A stretch of 64,000 bases of DNA from Dermatemys mawii (GCA_007922305.1 ML677374.1:9672094-9736093), one strand, 5' to 3'; numbered from the stretch's first letter, positions 24,379-36,518 are shown. Notes: generated by a model not told the origin, from the letters alone. Numbers and translations: made by a program.

Positions 24379-26059
24379 CACCTTTCAGCAGTATTGTAAT
24401 CTTAATTGGGACATTAAAGAATGAATGTTTGAATACTTGGACAAAAAGCTGCAATATTTAACATAACTGTTTTATTACATAGTAACTCCTATTTCAAGTG
24501 CTACCAAACAGCAGATATGAGTTTACTCCTCTAATACTACTTCTGTGCAGGTACTGCTCCAGTCTCATAGTCCACCCAGTCACATTAATATAAGACTATT
24601 AAGCACTGACTTCACTGTGGATAAAACTCCCTAGTTTGCAATTTTAAGCAGCTTTATCTATATGCTTTAAGTTACATCTAGGTCTCAGTATAATTCGGTT
24701 ACCAAATACTATAGATCTCCCCTTTGTAGCTGTTTTTTTTCAATATAACAACTACCACTTTGTAATAATTTTCCATCCAAAATACACCTGAAAAATATGT
24801 CCCCTTTGCTTTTATTAGACAGTCTCAGGCAAATGTAGATATTTATTGTCCTGCTTATCATGTCTGAATGGGAAATTATCCCTATGGGCGGCAGACTCTT
24901 CTCCCTTCTAACTTCCCATTAGGAAGGAGCAAACTGTGGCTTGTTGCCTGGTGCCTTTCCCATCATGCCTGCCACATCGTCTTTTCCACAATACCCTGCA
25001 GCAGCACAGGTGCAAGGAAATTCATCCATAGGCAGATTGTTAAATGCAGACCTCCTTCCAGGATGAAGGTCTGAATCCAAGACATCTGCTCTGCTAATAT
25101 CCTCTTAGTCTGTCATATGACAGGGCCAGTTTGTTTCCAGATACAATGGTTTTCTTTCATTTGCCTTTCATTTTCAGGTCCCCTTCCATGCAAATCATTT
25201 ATAACACTTCTACGCAAAACCACTTTTGCCAACTGAGAGCGATGATTAGCTGCAGTTTCTAAGTCTCTGAGATAGCAAGTTCCACTGAATTGAGCTAACC
25301 TCCCTGTATCTTGATCACGTGGGACTGGGTCAAAAATTCAGTGACACAGGAAAAATACCATGTGGCTTATGCTCGAGTGACATATCCAAATAGTTAAGTC
25401 CTATAAAATTGAAAAGAAAATACTAGCCCTTCTATATGGTTTTTCAGCCAACTTATACAATTTATTAGAAAATTATAGCAATGCTATAGACAGGTCTGAT
25501 GTCCCATCGTGCTTTGCTTTTGAGATGAAGTCAGCAGGTCATTCAGTCTACCACACTGCATGGACCACAAGGGTCTTTTTTGAGACTACTAGCTGGTATT
25601 TTGTAACTGACTCTGCATTACCTGAATTCCATGGATCTGTACAAACTAAAGAATAAGCTAACAGAGGTCTTCACTGATGTCATTATTTGTACATTGGTAA
25701 TATCTTTTTCTTTGACTCTGTAACGTTTATCTACTTACCTTGCCCAGTTTTATAGCTTTTAACACCCCGAGCACAGTGCTGCAGATTTCCAAACACACAA
25801 GGAGTCCTCACTTAGTTTTACTGAAAACAATGAAGAAATATTTTTATTGTTTTTAATCCCCTTTAAAGTTCTCCTCAGGCACCTTAGATTCACATATTGT
25901 ATTTCACTACTTCCGATCCTGCTACCTCAACATAAAAATGAATCAAACTTTGAGGTTTTCATGTTTTATACTTTTTCCTTCAGTGTGTTTTGGTTGATCT
26001 TCATAATGTTTCAGCAGCCAAATTTGCAACCATGTCATAATTCTGCTTCTGCATGTAAC
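24379..26059. other. unassigned non-coding DNA
   Basis: Nothing recognised; no frame above 86 codons and none with a motif. Confidence 0.5.
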
Positions 26060-26985
26060 ATGAAAACTGTTATCATGTCCCCTCTCCATCTTCTCTCTCC
26101 AGACTAAGCAAACCCAATTTTTTCAATCTTCCCTCATAGGTCATGTTTTCTAGACCTTTAATTATTTTTATTGCTCCTCTCTAGACTCTCTCCAATTTGT
26201 CCACATCGTTCTTGAAATGTGGCACCCAGAACTGGACACAATACTCCAATTGAGGCCTAATCCATGTGGAGTAGAGTGGAAGAATTATTTCTTGTGGCTT
26301 GCTTACAACATTCCTCTTAATACATCCCAGAATGATGTTCATGTATTTATTTGCAACAGTATTACACTGTTGACTCTTATTTAGCTTGTAATCTGCTATG
26401 ACCCCCAGATCCTACAGTACTCCTTCCTAGGCAGTCATTTCCTATTTTGTATGTGTGCGACTGATTGTTCCTTCCTAAGTGGAGTACTTTGCATTTGCCC
26501 TTATTGAATTTCATCCATTTACTTCAGACCATTTCTCCAGTTTGTCCAGATCATTTTGAATTTTAATCCTATCCTCCAAAGCACTTGCAACCCCTCCCAG
26601 ATTCATATCATCTGCAAACTTTATAAGTGTGCTCTCTTTGCCATTATCTAAATCATTAATGGAGATATTGAACAGAACTGGACCCAGAACTTATCCCTGC
26701 AGGACTCCACTCATTATGGCCTTCCAGCTTGACCATGAACCACTGATAAATACTCTCTGGGAACGGTTTTCCAACCAGTTTTGCACCCACCTTCAGTAAC
26801 TCCATCTAAGTTGTATTTCCCTAGTGGGTTTATGAGAAGATTATGCAAGACAGTATCAAAGCCTACTACATCTACCACTTCCCCCAATCCACAAGGCTTG
26901 TTACCTGTCAAAGAAAGTTATCACGTTGGTTTGTCACGATTTGTTCTTAACAAATCCATGCTGACTGTTACTTATCATCCTATGT
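26060..26985 (-). mobile_element. CR1 LINE ORF2 fragment, antisense
   Basis: About 0.9 kb of continuous CR1 ORF2 in antisense, covering the reverse transcriptase core and the C-terminal region. On the minus strand it contains the QGSVLSP-like and FADD-like regions (around 26590-26690) and, towards 26060-26240, the segment after the RT with the KLERVQRRA-like block. The minus-strand frame is broken by stops and indels, so it encodes nothing intact. It overlaps in content with the sense copies at 32.7 and 49.5 kb and is the longest CR1 piece in the window. The 3' UTR is absent. Confidence 0.85.
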
Positions 26986-26992
26986 GCTGCCT

Positions 26993-27066
26993 CTACACCA
27001 GGGGCTCTGCCACTATACTGATATAGCTGTACTGGCAAAGCCTATATAATGTAGACTAGCCTTAAA
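26993..27066. mobile_element. palindromic MITE fragment
   Basis: CTACACCAGGGGCTCTGCCA, then TGATATAGCTGTACTGGCAA and AATGTAGACTAGCC. It matches the right arm of the fuller copy at 34046-34374 (CCAGGGGGCTCTGCTAGCG, TGGTACAGCC). It begins just past the CR1 end. Confidence 0.55.
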
Positions 27067-28383
27067 CTCGCTGAAATATTTCACACACTTGAAAGTTCAT
27101 GGGGGCATGAGTTGATGCAGAGCATGCTGAACTCAGTCCTGGGGAGGGAGTGCTGCATAGGAAAGCTGAACCCCTCAGGGGCTAGGAGGGGAGTGCTCAG
27201 ATTTTTGTAGAATTTTCCTTCTGTGCAACAGGGACAGTCCTGATGGATTTCAGAGGTGATAACATACATGGCATATTGAAGGGTCTCTGGGCACAGGAGA
27301 ATAAATTGGGGATGTTGAAAGCCACTTTGAGAGGCACAGACACACTCAGCCACTTTGCAACCAGCATTTAGCACAGGGCACGCCTTTTCCCCTGATGAAT
27401 GCTGCAACTTCACCTTGATTTCCAATTACTGTTTTATGTACAACCAAGCCGAATGGTCAGCCAGTCTCTCTACCAGATTCAAACCTAATGGGCAAACAAT
27501 AGGGACTGTTAGAGGTTTATTCTTGGCAATCCATCATTTCCAGTGCTATAATGACAGTTCAGAATGGACGGCCATGTGAGAGGACATCTGCTGCCCAAGT
27601 GATGTGCTCTTAGAAGCACTGATTAAACTGCTGAAACTGTGTTACTAGGAAGCAGAAGTGTACTGAAATATGTATGTTAAGCCATTACATGCACTTACAG
27701 ATTACTGCTAGCGCTGTTTCAAAGAGTAAATGTACTAGTTCCTTAGACATCAGACTCTGCCAGATTGGAACCACGTATGGACAAAGCGATTAAGGGCCTG
27801 GTTAACTTCCACTGAGGTCAACTGAAATCTTTCTATGACTTCAACGGAGCAAGACCGAACCCTTTGTGAAAGATGAATATTAATGAAATCACTATGTGGT
27901 CTATTCTGTTCATATAGGTGGTGAAAGGAAGATGGGAAAAGCTCAGCTCTAACCATCCATGAAGTTTGGGAGGGTGAAGGGATGAAATCCACATCCAGAT
28001 CTGAATTGTGCACCATGCCTGTCTCTGTCACAGGCCAAGGTGAAATCCTGGAGTCACCACATGAAAAAATTATTGGGAGTTAAGAATCCATTTCTGAACC
28101 CAAATCCACAGTTAGATTTGGCTCCATCTCCAGTTCAAATGGAAACCTTGAACTTTCATCCAAAACCTGAACCGATATGTCTGAATCAATGTTTCATTGA
28201 ATTACATGTTTAAAAATATTTTTTTACTTCTTTTTCCACTTTGCACTTTCTGTTTCAGGCTGGGGCTGGAAGCATAAGTGTTAGAAATCTCATGAGAGAG
28301 CTTCTGAGATTTCCAGGGAAATTTTTGTAGTGTCAAGAGTTTGAGATTATTTGGATACAGCTCATAGAATCATCTGGGATTGA
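27067..28383. other. unassigned non-coding DNA
   Basis: No gene recognised. Near 27780-27860 a small palindrome-like AAGGGCCTGGTTAACTTCC / GACTTCAACGGAGCAAGACC stretch resembles the ATTGACTTCAATGG repeats. Confidence 0.5.
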
Positions 28384-28444
28384 ATCCTGGCCCCATTAAA
28401 GTCAATGAGAGTTTTTACATTGCCTGCACTGGGGCCAAGATTTT
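28384..28444. mobile_element. short palindromic MITE, ATCCTGGCCCCA family
   Basis: Left arm ATCCTGGCCCCATTAAAGTC and right arm CACTGGGGCCAAGATTTT. Second copy of the element at 12865-12928. Confidence 0.55.
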
Positions 28445-29624
28445 ACTTCTGGACTTTGGGGTGTGTATCTGAACTGAACTCTTGGGCTGTTTATCCAAAC
28501 ATGCCTTCTGAGTTTACTTCATGCACAAGTGACTATGTATTAAGTTCCGCTTGTTTAGTGGAATTTACTCTGCAGTTATACTACCTTAAACTAAAAATAA
28601 TATCACGCTGATAAAATGATGACACATTTAAACTCTCTACTTCAGTTTATAAATATTTTAATAGTGTGTGCTTTCCACCAAAATGCTTAAATATTACGGA
28701 ATATCCATTTTAATATGCTCTTGGATGATACGGAAACACAGACTTTTGTGAAAGTAGCAGCTCGCAGCATGATGTGGCTACACAATTTTCATTTAATTGA
28801 GTATAAATGTTTAATTACATTAGGGATAACCAGGAGAACCCCTTCAGTCTGTGAAGGCAGCCAAAGGCAATTTAGCACCTGGCTTATAATAAGGTATGAA
28901 ATGGAACCAGACATCTGTGCATAATGAAATAGGCAAAACTAGGAATGTTCAATGTCCAATTCATTCTAGCTGATTATTGACTAAAGCTCAAATAATTGTG
29001 TAAAATGAAATCTCTTCTTTTTGATGTGAGGAAAATGGAGATCTGGAAGTTTTGAGAATTCTTTTTGGGATCTGATTTTCTTTTTTCTTTCTTTCTACGT
29101 TCTGTTTTTAAAATGAAGTTCAAACTTCACGCTGTCAAAATTATAGAAACTTGTTGCCAAAGTCTTACAGTCTCTCAGAAAGATCAAATGTAATAGACTC
29201 TTACAGAACAAATGCAGATTGCATCTGATGATTGGTTGGCTAACAAACTCTATCATCCGTGGTTGTTAATAGCCATTCTCTCACAATACCACAAAGGACA
29301 AGAAAAGATTGCCAACATAGTCCATGGAATTGGCAATGGAATATGGAGTCTTTTGTCCCTAAATGACTGTTCTGAATCAACTAAACGGCTGATTCTAATC
29401 TTTATATCACTCATCCCAGTGTAACTTTGTTGCTTTTAGTGGAGTTACATCTGATTTTCACTGGTGCAAGATGGAAAATCTTTCACCATCCATCCTTCTC
29501 CACTGAGCAGAAATGTCAATGGGCAGAGACTGAATGACCATACATCTTGAGGGGCATCCTCTTCAGAACAGGGCTGAGGCACTACCACTGCTTTCAAAGT
29601 ACCTCTTCCCCTAGGGAGACCACC
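28445..29624. other. unassigned non-coding DNA
   Basis: Nothing recognised except a palindromic GTGTAACTTTG / GGAGTTACATC stretch at about 29400-29470, related to the 15.0 and 50.6 kb elements. Confidence 0.5.
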
Positions 29625-29813
29625 TGGTCTGGTGGAGTCAAGAGTCCGGGGTTCTACTGCAGGCTCTGCCAAGACCAGCTGTATGACATCAGGCGAGTGT
29701 GAATTTCTGTGCCTCACTTGCCATATCTGCACCATGAGGATAATAATGCTTCTTACCCACTTTGAAGCCCTTTGAGATCTACAGATAAATATTACATATA
29801 GTTATTTGTTACT
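29625..29813 (+). mobile_element. MIR-like CORE-SINE
   Basis: GGGGTTCTACTGCAGGCTCT, GTGCCTCACTTGCCATATCT, then GAGGATAATAATGCTTCTTA and AGCCCTTTGAGATCTACAGA are the MIR core and 3' region in order. Nearly full length. Confidence 0.75.
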
Positions 29814-31089
29814 ATTTCCATTCTTCATGGTTCCAGCAATCACATCTTTAGTCCATGATAAATTCGCCTTGCAAAAAAAATAAAAGAAAATCCAATAGCT
29901 CTTTACTTGCATCATATTCTAGAGGTGCTGGGAAGCAAACCTAAGTGAATCTCTCTGTTTCACAGCTGTCCAAGTATCTCTGTGGTATTAGATGTCCTTG
30001 GTCTTTGTAACCTCTAAAATATTCAGCTTTTTCCATACTGATCTGTGAGCAGACTTCATCAATGAAAAGCATAGGAAACTAGCCCATCTGTTCACCCATA
30101 TTAACCCAGTTCAGATGAGGTACTCTCAGGAAAGCAACAGCAACCCAAAACTCTAAATATTAAAATAGAGCTTTCTAGGTGATCAGTATTAGTGAATTTT
30201 TAATGGCCCATAGCTTCTTAGGACAATTGTCACTTATTATAGGAACAAACCTTGCTCTCATTGAAGTCAATGACAAAGCTTCAAGTCACTTCAGTGGGAT
30301 CAGGATTTAGCCCTCAGGGCGTGATACAACACTTACTTGAATCAACAGGAATCTTGCCTCTCTCTTTAATAAGAGGTCTTTAGGAAACAAAGAGTTAAAT
30401 CCTGAACTTGCTTTTGCATTGAGTTGAATAGTCTCTCAAAGTTCTAAGTGATAACATGCATATAGGAAGATCCTAGCAATTGAGACAATTCCTTCCTAGA
30501 GTCTTGCGTGCTCTCACCCAGATTACAGAAATACTTGCTGAATGAATAATTCAGATTTCTCATTTTATGGCAAATACGAACTCCACAGACAAATTAACTT
30601 TAGTGACCACCCGCTCATCTGGCCTACATTTCTAAAGCAGCATTTATAAAAGACTGCTGTACTCCATTTACCCTACCATTCAGTCAGCTTTAGGTTCCCA
30701 GGGTCCAGATGACATTGCTCCAGTCCTATGCAGTGATTCTAATAGCAATATTGTAAAATTGGAACAAAGCAATGGTGAATCAGCCCTCAGTCTGCATTCA
30801 GCAAGGAAATAATATGCATAGAACCCAAAAGTAGTGATTTACTTGCTGCATCCCCACTTCTGCCTGCTGTACAAACACACCCAGAACAAAGTCTGTCTCC
30901 CTTTCATTTCACCAAAATTAGGGCCTAACTCCCTATCCTGTGTAGCCATTTACCATTATGCAGAGTAAGGGCAAAGTGAGTATAAACCATTCTCATCTGG
31001 TAGCCTTTCATACCCATTTTGCATAGGTGAAAATGACAAGGTGCAGAGCAATGTAGAATCAATCTGTCAAGGTGGAGGCAGTGATGCCA
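29814..31089. other. unassigned non-coding DNA
   Basis: Nothing recognised beyond a CATTGAAGTCAATGAC / CACTTCAGTGGGATC palindrome near 30255-30305. Confidence 0.5.
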
Positions 31090-31285
31090 CTTGCACAGAG
31101 CACAGAACTGGAACAAGTGAGTTCTATTGCAGTTTCTGCCACTGACCTACATGGCACCCTTGGGCAACTCACTTCACTGTTCTGTGCCTAAGTTTCCCCT
31201 TCTATAAAATGGGGATAATGATGATGAGCTCCTTCGCACTGTGCGTGGAGATCTATGGATGAAAAGCACTAGCTATTATTTTTAT
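31090..31285 (+). mobile_element. MIR-like CORE-SINE
   Basis: GAGTTCTATTGCAGTTTCTG, GGGCAACTCACTTCACTGTT, CTGTGCCTAAGTTTCCCC, then AAATGGGGATAATGATGATG and GATGAAAAGCACTAGCTATT: the ordered MIR consensus, well preserved for this old family. Confidence 0.8.
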
Positions 31286-32274
31286 TAAAGGTCAACTTCT
31301 CCAAGAGCTTCTCTCTGCTGAAGTGCTGTTTGTTCAAACATTGGTATAGGTTCCTTAATCCAAAGCACTTTGCACAAGTGATGATGGCAACAGCAACCAG
31401 TCTCTTTGCTAGTCACAATTAGCCTACCAGGCAAATGGCAACAAGATTGGTAAACCTTAAAGGACTTTGCACACCAGAATTCAATTCCCTGCCAAAAAGC
31501 AGGCTGCTCCAGCTTTTATATACATAGAACTTCATTAAGGGAAGCAGCTAGTGAAACCGTTTTCACAGCTAGGTTCCAAACTGGAGCTTATCGGAAAGAG
31601 TAAAATTTTCTAAAGTAAAAAAAATTAACCAGCTCCAGCGCAAACAAAATCTGTTTCCGTATATATAGTGCTGGTCAATAGAGTCTAATACTATGAAAGG
31701 AGGGGGGTAAGCAGCCACTGGCCTTTGCAAAATAAAAAGATGCATACAGTAATGCAGTCAGGTTGCTTATTTCAATCTAATAGAGCAAAGCAGCAATAAT
31801 CCAGATGTCAGGCTGGAACCCTGTTCCGTTACAGGGTGGTTGTTTTTTTAAAGCTCCTTAATCTGTATGTATGATGCCATATGCAAGGAAGGTAGCTTGA
31901 TTCTGCATAGTTCTGTTGGTAACCTAGGTGAGACATTTGATAATGAACTTGCTACACTGAGATGAGTGTGTTTGGTTCTCAGTAAGATACAGATTCTGTT
32001 CATCTTATCTGGCAAAAAAAAAAAAAGATTTTCAATTTACACTTTTCAATTTAGCATAACAAATAAGAGGGAAGTTAAATAGTATAAGGAGCAATCAGTT
32101 GCCAGACATTGCTCCACCTAACTGTAATAAGCTGGTTATAATCAAAGTTCTATTAATCATGCTAATCTGGGGCCAAATGGTCAGCTGATCTAAATGGGTA
32201 TAGCTCCATTAACTTCAAAGGAGCTACTTTGATTTATACCATTTGAAGATCTGGCTGGTAGTTGGTCATAAAAT
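31286..32274. other. unassigned non-coding DNA
   Basis: No gene recognised. TATAGCTCCATTAACTTCAA / ACTTTGATTTATACC near 32195-32245 is another degraded palindrome. Confidence 0.5.
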
Positions 32275-32577
32275 GAGATCTTGTCTATCTGTATTCAAAG
32301 TTGCTCAAGTTTAATTAAAGATTAGATTTTAAACTGAGTTTAACCAGTTCAAAACCCTATGTGGACACTCTTAATCCAGTTTAAAGTTGTTTTATATCAA
32401 TGTAATTTAAATTCAACAAGGAATCAATTTAAGCAAAAAAGGTATAAACATGGTTTAAATTTAATTAAGAGGGTCCATACAGGATTTTGAATGGATCTAA
32501 TTAAATCAGGTTTTTAACTAATTTAAGATTCATTTAAAGGCTGGTGCAAATTTGAATATAAACCAGGCCTAAATTGA
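32275..32577. mobile_element. AT-rich palindromic MITE
   Basis: The inner hairpin 32355-32483 pairs TGGACACTCTTAATCC with AATTAAGAGGGTCCA; outer arms near 32310 and 32510 pair TTTAATTAAAGATTAGA-like and AACTAATTTAAGATTC-like sequence. TGTCTAT at the left is a decayed form of the GTCTACA tip seen in other MITEs of the window. No coding capacity. Confidence 0.55.
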
Positions 32578-32704
32578 GTAACGTGTGTGGGAGATATGGA
32601 TGATCGAGGTAGGTGTCTTAATATGTAAAGCAAAGTCATGAATGGAGAGAATGAGAATGACCCATCATTTCCCATCTTGTAGCTTCATAAAAAACTAGGG
32701 AAAT

Positions 32705-33087
32705 GCAACCTTGATGGAGCTACTATAAGGTGGGTGCATAACTTGTTGAAAAACCATTCCCAGAGTAGTTATCAGTGGTTTACGGTCATGCTGGAAAGGA
32801 ATATTGAGTGGGTACGTGCAGGGCTCAGTTCTGAGTCCAGTTCTGTACAATATCTCCATTATGATTTGGATAATGGCAAAGAGAGCACACTTTTAAAGTT
32901 TGCGGATGATACCAAGCTGGGAGGGGTTGCAAGTGCTTTAGAGGATAGGATTAAAATTCAAAATGATCCGGACAAACTGGAGAAATGGTCTGAAGTAAAT
33001 GGATGAAATCCAATAAGGGCAAATGCGAAGTACTCCAGTTAGGAAGAAACAATCGGTTGCACACACACAAAATGGGAAATGACTGCT
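32705..33087 (+). mobile_element. CR1 LINE ORF2 fragment, 3' end missing
   Basis: Sense CR1 from the RT domain. It stops abruptly at AAATGGGAAATGACTGCTTA (33087), within ORF2; the antisense copy at 26.4 kb continues past the same point. CR1 copies normally lose the 5' end and keep the 3' end, so this copy was cut after insertion or by another insertion. A short tandem repeat follows at once. Confidence 0.85.
32734..33006 (+). pseudogene. CR1 reverse transcriptase remnant
   Basis: The 90-codon frame contains LLKFADDTKLGG, with the F-A-D-D catalytic motif at about residues 56-59, and ends with DPDKLEKWSE. The upstream RT motif QGSVLSPVLYNI is readable, but in a different frame: compared with the 26.6 kb copy, one A of the CATTAATGAT word is missing near 32860, a single-base deletion that breaks the frame. 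Not functional. Confidence 0.85.
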
Positions 33088-33102
33088 TATGAAGGGCTGA
33101 GG

Positions 33103-33183
33103 CCAAGGAGACTACTGCCTTCAAGGGAGCCTAGATCCAAGGAGCATAGACTACAAGGGAGCCTAGACCCAAGGAGACTACTG
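33103..33183 (+). repeat. 2.5-copy tandem repeat, 32-34 bp period
   Basis: CCAAGGAG starts at 33103, 33137 and 33169, and CAAGGGAGCCTAGA occurs twice (33122 and 33154). It sits just after the broken end of the CR1 fragment. Confidence 0.8.
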
Positions 33184-33208
33184 TTTCATAGTGATGATCT
33201 CTCTGTAG

Positions 33209-33290
33209 CTCTCTCTCTCTCTCTCTCTCTGTTTGTGTATAGATAGGTACATAGATGTAGATATATACACACACACAAACACACACATAA
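33209..33290 (+). repeat. (CT)11 plus ATAG/CA-rich microsatellite
   Basis: CT run at 33209-33230, followed by TAGATAGGTACATAGATG and interrupted (CA)n to 33290. Confidence 0.85.
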
Positions 33291-34045
33291 TTATTAACTC
33301 ATTGGGCCCAAAAAATCATTCATGTGGCTCTATCAGCACATAGAATGCTTCTCTTCCCAGTGTTCCTTTGACGTCAACGAATCCAAGTATGGTAGGTTAA
33401 TCTCATGGGAAGGGTTTATTATCGTATTTACTATATTAATTATAATCAGCACTTTCCAGATAGAGCTAGCTGCAGCTATGTAAAAACAATTTCCTGGGGT
33501 TTAAAAAGGTGGTTTTTTTTTAATCTAGCAAATCATATCTGAGCTTTGAAAAATGGATGGAATTACTAATCAGAGCAGTGTAATCCAAAATTGGTGGCAG
33601 AGGGAAAAGAGGGGGAAATTAAAAAATTAACAAGCTGTTACTACAAGACCTCCTGGGAAAAGTATACATTTCAAAGATGGAACTAATGATGTTTTCCTGT
33701 CATGTGAAAACATGAGTCATAGTTTAGGCTCCTAGCAGATAAACAGATTTAGTGAATTGCAGTAACACATTTCCATTTTCCATATATTTCAGCACTGCCA
33801 ACAAGTCAGATCTCTAAAACCCTTCCTTTCTGAGTAGCTGAATGTGTTGTCTCCCCTACCAGATATCATAATATTTCCCATTCTGATGATGGGTTAACAG
33901 TAGCACTTTTTTTTGTTTGTTTGTTTGCTTGCTTGCTTTTATTTAAGTCAGTTGGGAACAGGTTGAAATAAGTTACTTTTAAAATGAAATAAGAGCATAC
34001 ATTCAAGGGTTTGCACCACTTTAACTAAGTCTGTTTAAAAAGACA
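33291..34045. other. unassigned non-coding DNA
   Basis: Nothing recognised except an interrupted (TTTG)n/(CTTG)n tract near 33908-33937. Confidence 0.5.
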
Positions 34046-34374
34046 ATAAAGTCTATACTACAAAGTTTTATTGGCAGAACTATTTCATGGGTATGAAAAA
34101 AAACAACTATCCATACATTCCACCTGCCCCAGCTATCCTGGCAAAAACCCCAGTAGGTTTGCTGACAGAAGAGTGCTTCTTTTGGCATACCTAATGTTGT
34201 TTAAAGAGCTGGCATTGCTATGCCACCAGAAAAATGCTGTCGGCATAAGCTGTGTCTATACCAGGGGGCTCTGCTAGCGTAGTTATACTGGTACAGCCAT
34301 ACTAGTAAAATGTTTGTAGTGTAGACAATGCATACTTTAAGCCAGTGCAACTTTCCCATGTAGACATGAGCTTA
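34046..34374. mobile_element. palindromic MITE with GTCTATACT / GTAGACAT tips
   Basis: Left tip AGTCTATACTACAAAG, right tip CCCATGTAGACATGAGCTT. Internal paired segments include TTTGCTGACAGAAGAG / GTCGGCATAAGC and AGCCATACTAG. The right arm has a partial second copy at 26993-27066. The small frames it contains carry no motif. Confidence 0.6.
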
Positions 34375-34630
34375 GAGAGATTGGGCCAGCTGCAATATCT
34401 CGGTCTGGATCCAACCTTTCTCACTGTTCAAGGGAGGACAGAGCATGTGTTTACAGTGAGGGTTTTGGCCACTTGTTTGAAATTAGATCCAGACGTGAAC
34501 TTTACCGAAAGTTCAGTTATTTAGATGGAAGATTTTGTCACAGGCTCCTCAACAATGACAATTTTTTTATTACCACGTGATCCTGCAAAGTGCTGAATAA
34601 CTTCTCCACTGCCTTTGGCTTTAGCAGGTG

Positions 34631-35190
34631 TGTGGTGGAGCAGCTACCACACACAGGCAGAAGAAGGGGTAAAGCAGCCTTGGGGAGGCTCACAGAACCC
34701 AGCCAATTAGAAGAGGGCTTATTGAGCCAGCCAGTAGAGAGAAGACTTAGTGGAGCAGTCAGTCAGGGCCAGGCTGGCCCATATAAGAAGGGCTGCTGAG
34801 CAGAACAGAGGCAGTCTCTCCCTGAAGGCTAAGGGAGGAGGATTGACTGCCCTGTAGGAAGATTGAGAGAAGCAGCACCATGGACAGAGCAGTGCTGGGC
34901 AGGGTCGGAGGAGCAAGAGGGGACTCCAGCCTGCCAGAGTGAAGCCTTGATACAAGGGCAGAGAAGGTGCTGGGACTGTAGGGAAGCGGTCCAGGGAAAT
35001 GGACAATGGAGTAGAAGGAGGGCAGTATGCTGGCTATAGGACTTAGGCCAGGACTTAAAATAGTGGGTGGCTTTGGCTCTCCCTGACTTCCCATGGAGGG
35101 GAGTGGCTAGCCCAGAGACTGCAGTTTGCTACTGAGGGGAGTGGCTGGACTGAGGACTGTCCGAAACAGTGGACAGCACTGTGAAAAGCT
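34631..35190 (+). mobile_element. LTR-like element, sense, 3' edge unresolved
   Basis: Begins TGTGGTGGAGCAGCTACCAC. It aligns with the antisense solo LTR at 46748-47567 through several ordered blocks: the TGT(A/G)GTGG(G/A)G start, CAGCCAAT(C/T)AGA, TATAAGAAGG(G)CTGC, CAGTCTCTCC and GGGGACTCCAGCCTGCC. CCAAT (34703) and TATAAGAAG (34792) are proper promoter elements. Past about 35190 the sequence turns AT-rich. A possible CTACA end at 35323 gives no matching flank, so the 3' boundary and target duplication are not established. It is GC-richer than its surroundings and carries many chance frames. The origin could be an endogenous retrovirus or another LTR retrotransposon; no internal coding region is present. 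Confidence 0.65.
34703..34800 (+). promoter_or_regulatory. LTR promoter: CCAAT box and TATA box
   Basis: CCAAT at 34703-34707 and TATAAGAAG at 34792-34800. Transcription would start about 30 bp further on, heading right. The spacing between the boxes is about 65 bp wider than in the related LTR at 47.4 kb. Confidence 0.5.
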
Positions 35191-36339
35191 CTTTGGAGGA
35201 TTTCAAAGCAGTAACAATTAATATTCTCAGTATTAATCCTACTTGCTGAAGCACACACACATACAAACAGAAGCGGAATTAGTAGACTAAACCTCCTAGG
35301 AAGACCCCTCATTCCCTGCTACAATTTAAACAAATACTTGAAGGGATGAGTTTCTTTAATGAAAGAAGGATTTTAATAAGAGGTGTGTTTGTAGGTTGCT
35401 TGTGCTTATATTTTCTAATTGCAATTAAGGTTTTTATTTTTTTTTCTCATGGAAAAAAATGTTGGTATTAAGACAACATGTGGCTCTAGACAATTATTAA
35501 TAAAACAACCAAACATAGGCCAGCCTCAGTTCTCTTTCACTTCAGGTTTTTTAAAAAAATTGGCACAAAGATATTTAGCATAAACAGTACATCAAAATAT
35601 AAGAGCAAACACTTTATCTCCTAATCAATTAGCCTATACTAATATGTAGCATTCATTGATACAATTGGTAGATGAAACCATCTCTGATTATTGTTATTTA
35701 TGGGCCTTATTCACTTCCCATTGAAATCAAAACTAGTCTTTCCATTGACTTTTCTGGCCCCTGGAGCTTGTTACTAACTTCCTCAATTTTATTGCAAGTC
35801 TTGTGATATTTAGTGGTTTTCTTAAAGCCTCAGCTCCCAGGGTCATTTGAATACATCAAAGGCTCAGCCTTCGCTTAAAAAAAAAAAAGTAAGATTTTAG
35901 CCCAAATAAAGAAAAGCTTGGAAATGTGAACCTTAAATGCTCAAAAACAAGAAGGCAAATACTAAAGAATGCAACATGTATTTATTTTTTAAAATCTCAT
36001 GATTTTAGGGCTCTGACCATTGAGAATGTTGAGGGTTAGCAATACTGGGACTCTGCCCTCTATGAATTCATTACTATAGACCAAATAATTCATTTCAATA
36101 GCAGTGGGGAAGAAGCTGGAGAATGCATAGCCATGGAAGAGTGGTGTGTCTCTGTGGCATCATCCTTCTTTCCATTCACTCTGTGGAAATTCCTCACTTG
36201 GGACTCCATGGAGCTGAGATCCAAAGCTGGGGAGGGCTTGGGATCAGGTGCCAATGGTCTTTCCATCCATCTTAGACACTTACACAAACCCATCACTGTG
36301 GTATCTCAGTGCCTTACAGTCTTTAATGTATTGATTCTT
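35191..36339. other. unassigned AT-rich non-coding DNA
   Basis: No gene recognised. Contains A/T runs (A12 near 35880). The frames at 36.1-36.4 kb on both strands are without motif. Confidence 0.5.
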
Positions 36340-36518
36340 ACATTTCCCCAGGGATGGATGGCAGTGCTAATATCCTCATTTTGCAGTGGGGAACTGAAGG
36401 ATAGAGAGTAAGCGAATTGCCCAAGGTCACACAGGATGTCAGTGGTGAAATACGGATTTTAACCCAGGTCTCCCAAAACCTATACTGGTGCCATAACCAT
36501 TAGACCATCATTCCATCC
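36340..36518 (-). mobile_element. MIR-like CORE-SINE
   Basis: Antisense: TATCCTCATTTTGCAGTGGG, then CCCAAGGTCACACAGGATGT, AACCCAGGTCTCCC and CCATAACCATTAGACCATC. Well preserved. Confidence 0.75.

Noticed and set aside
32734..33006. Possible active reverse transcriptase gene
   Set aside because: The frame is broken upstream of FADD and the element lacks its 3' part; a CR1 remnant.
33103..33183. Possible CRISPR-like repeat-spacer array
   Set aside because: The units are directly adjacent, only 2.5 copies, without distinct spacers, and the setting is a vertebrate genome.
35313..35323. CTACA as the 3' end of the LTR that starts at 34631
   Set aside because: Flanks (AGGTG and ATTTA) do not match, so the boundary could not be supported.
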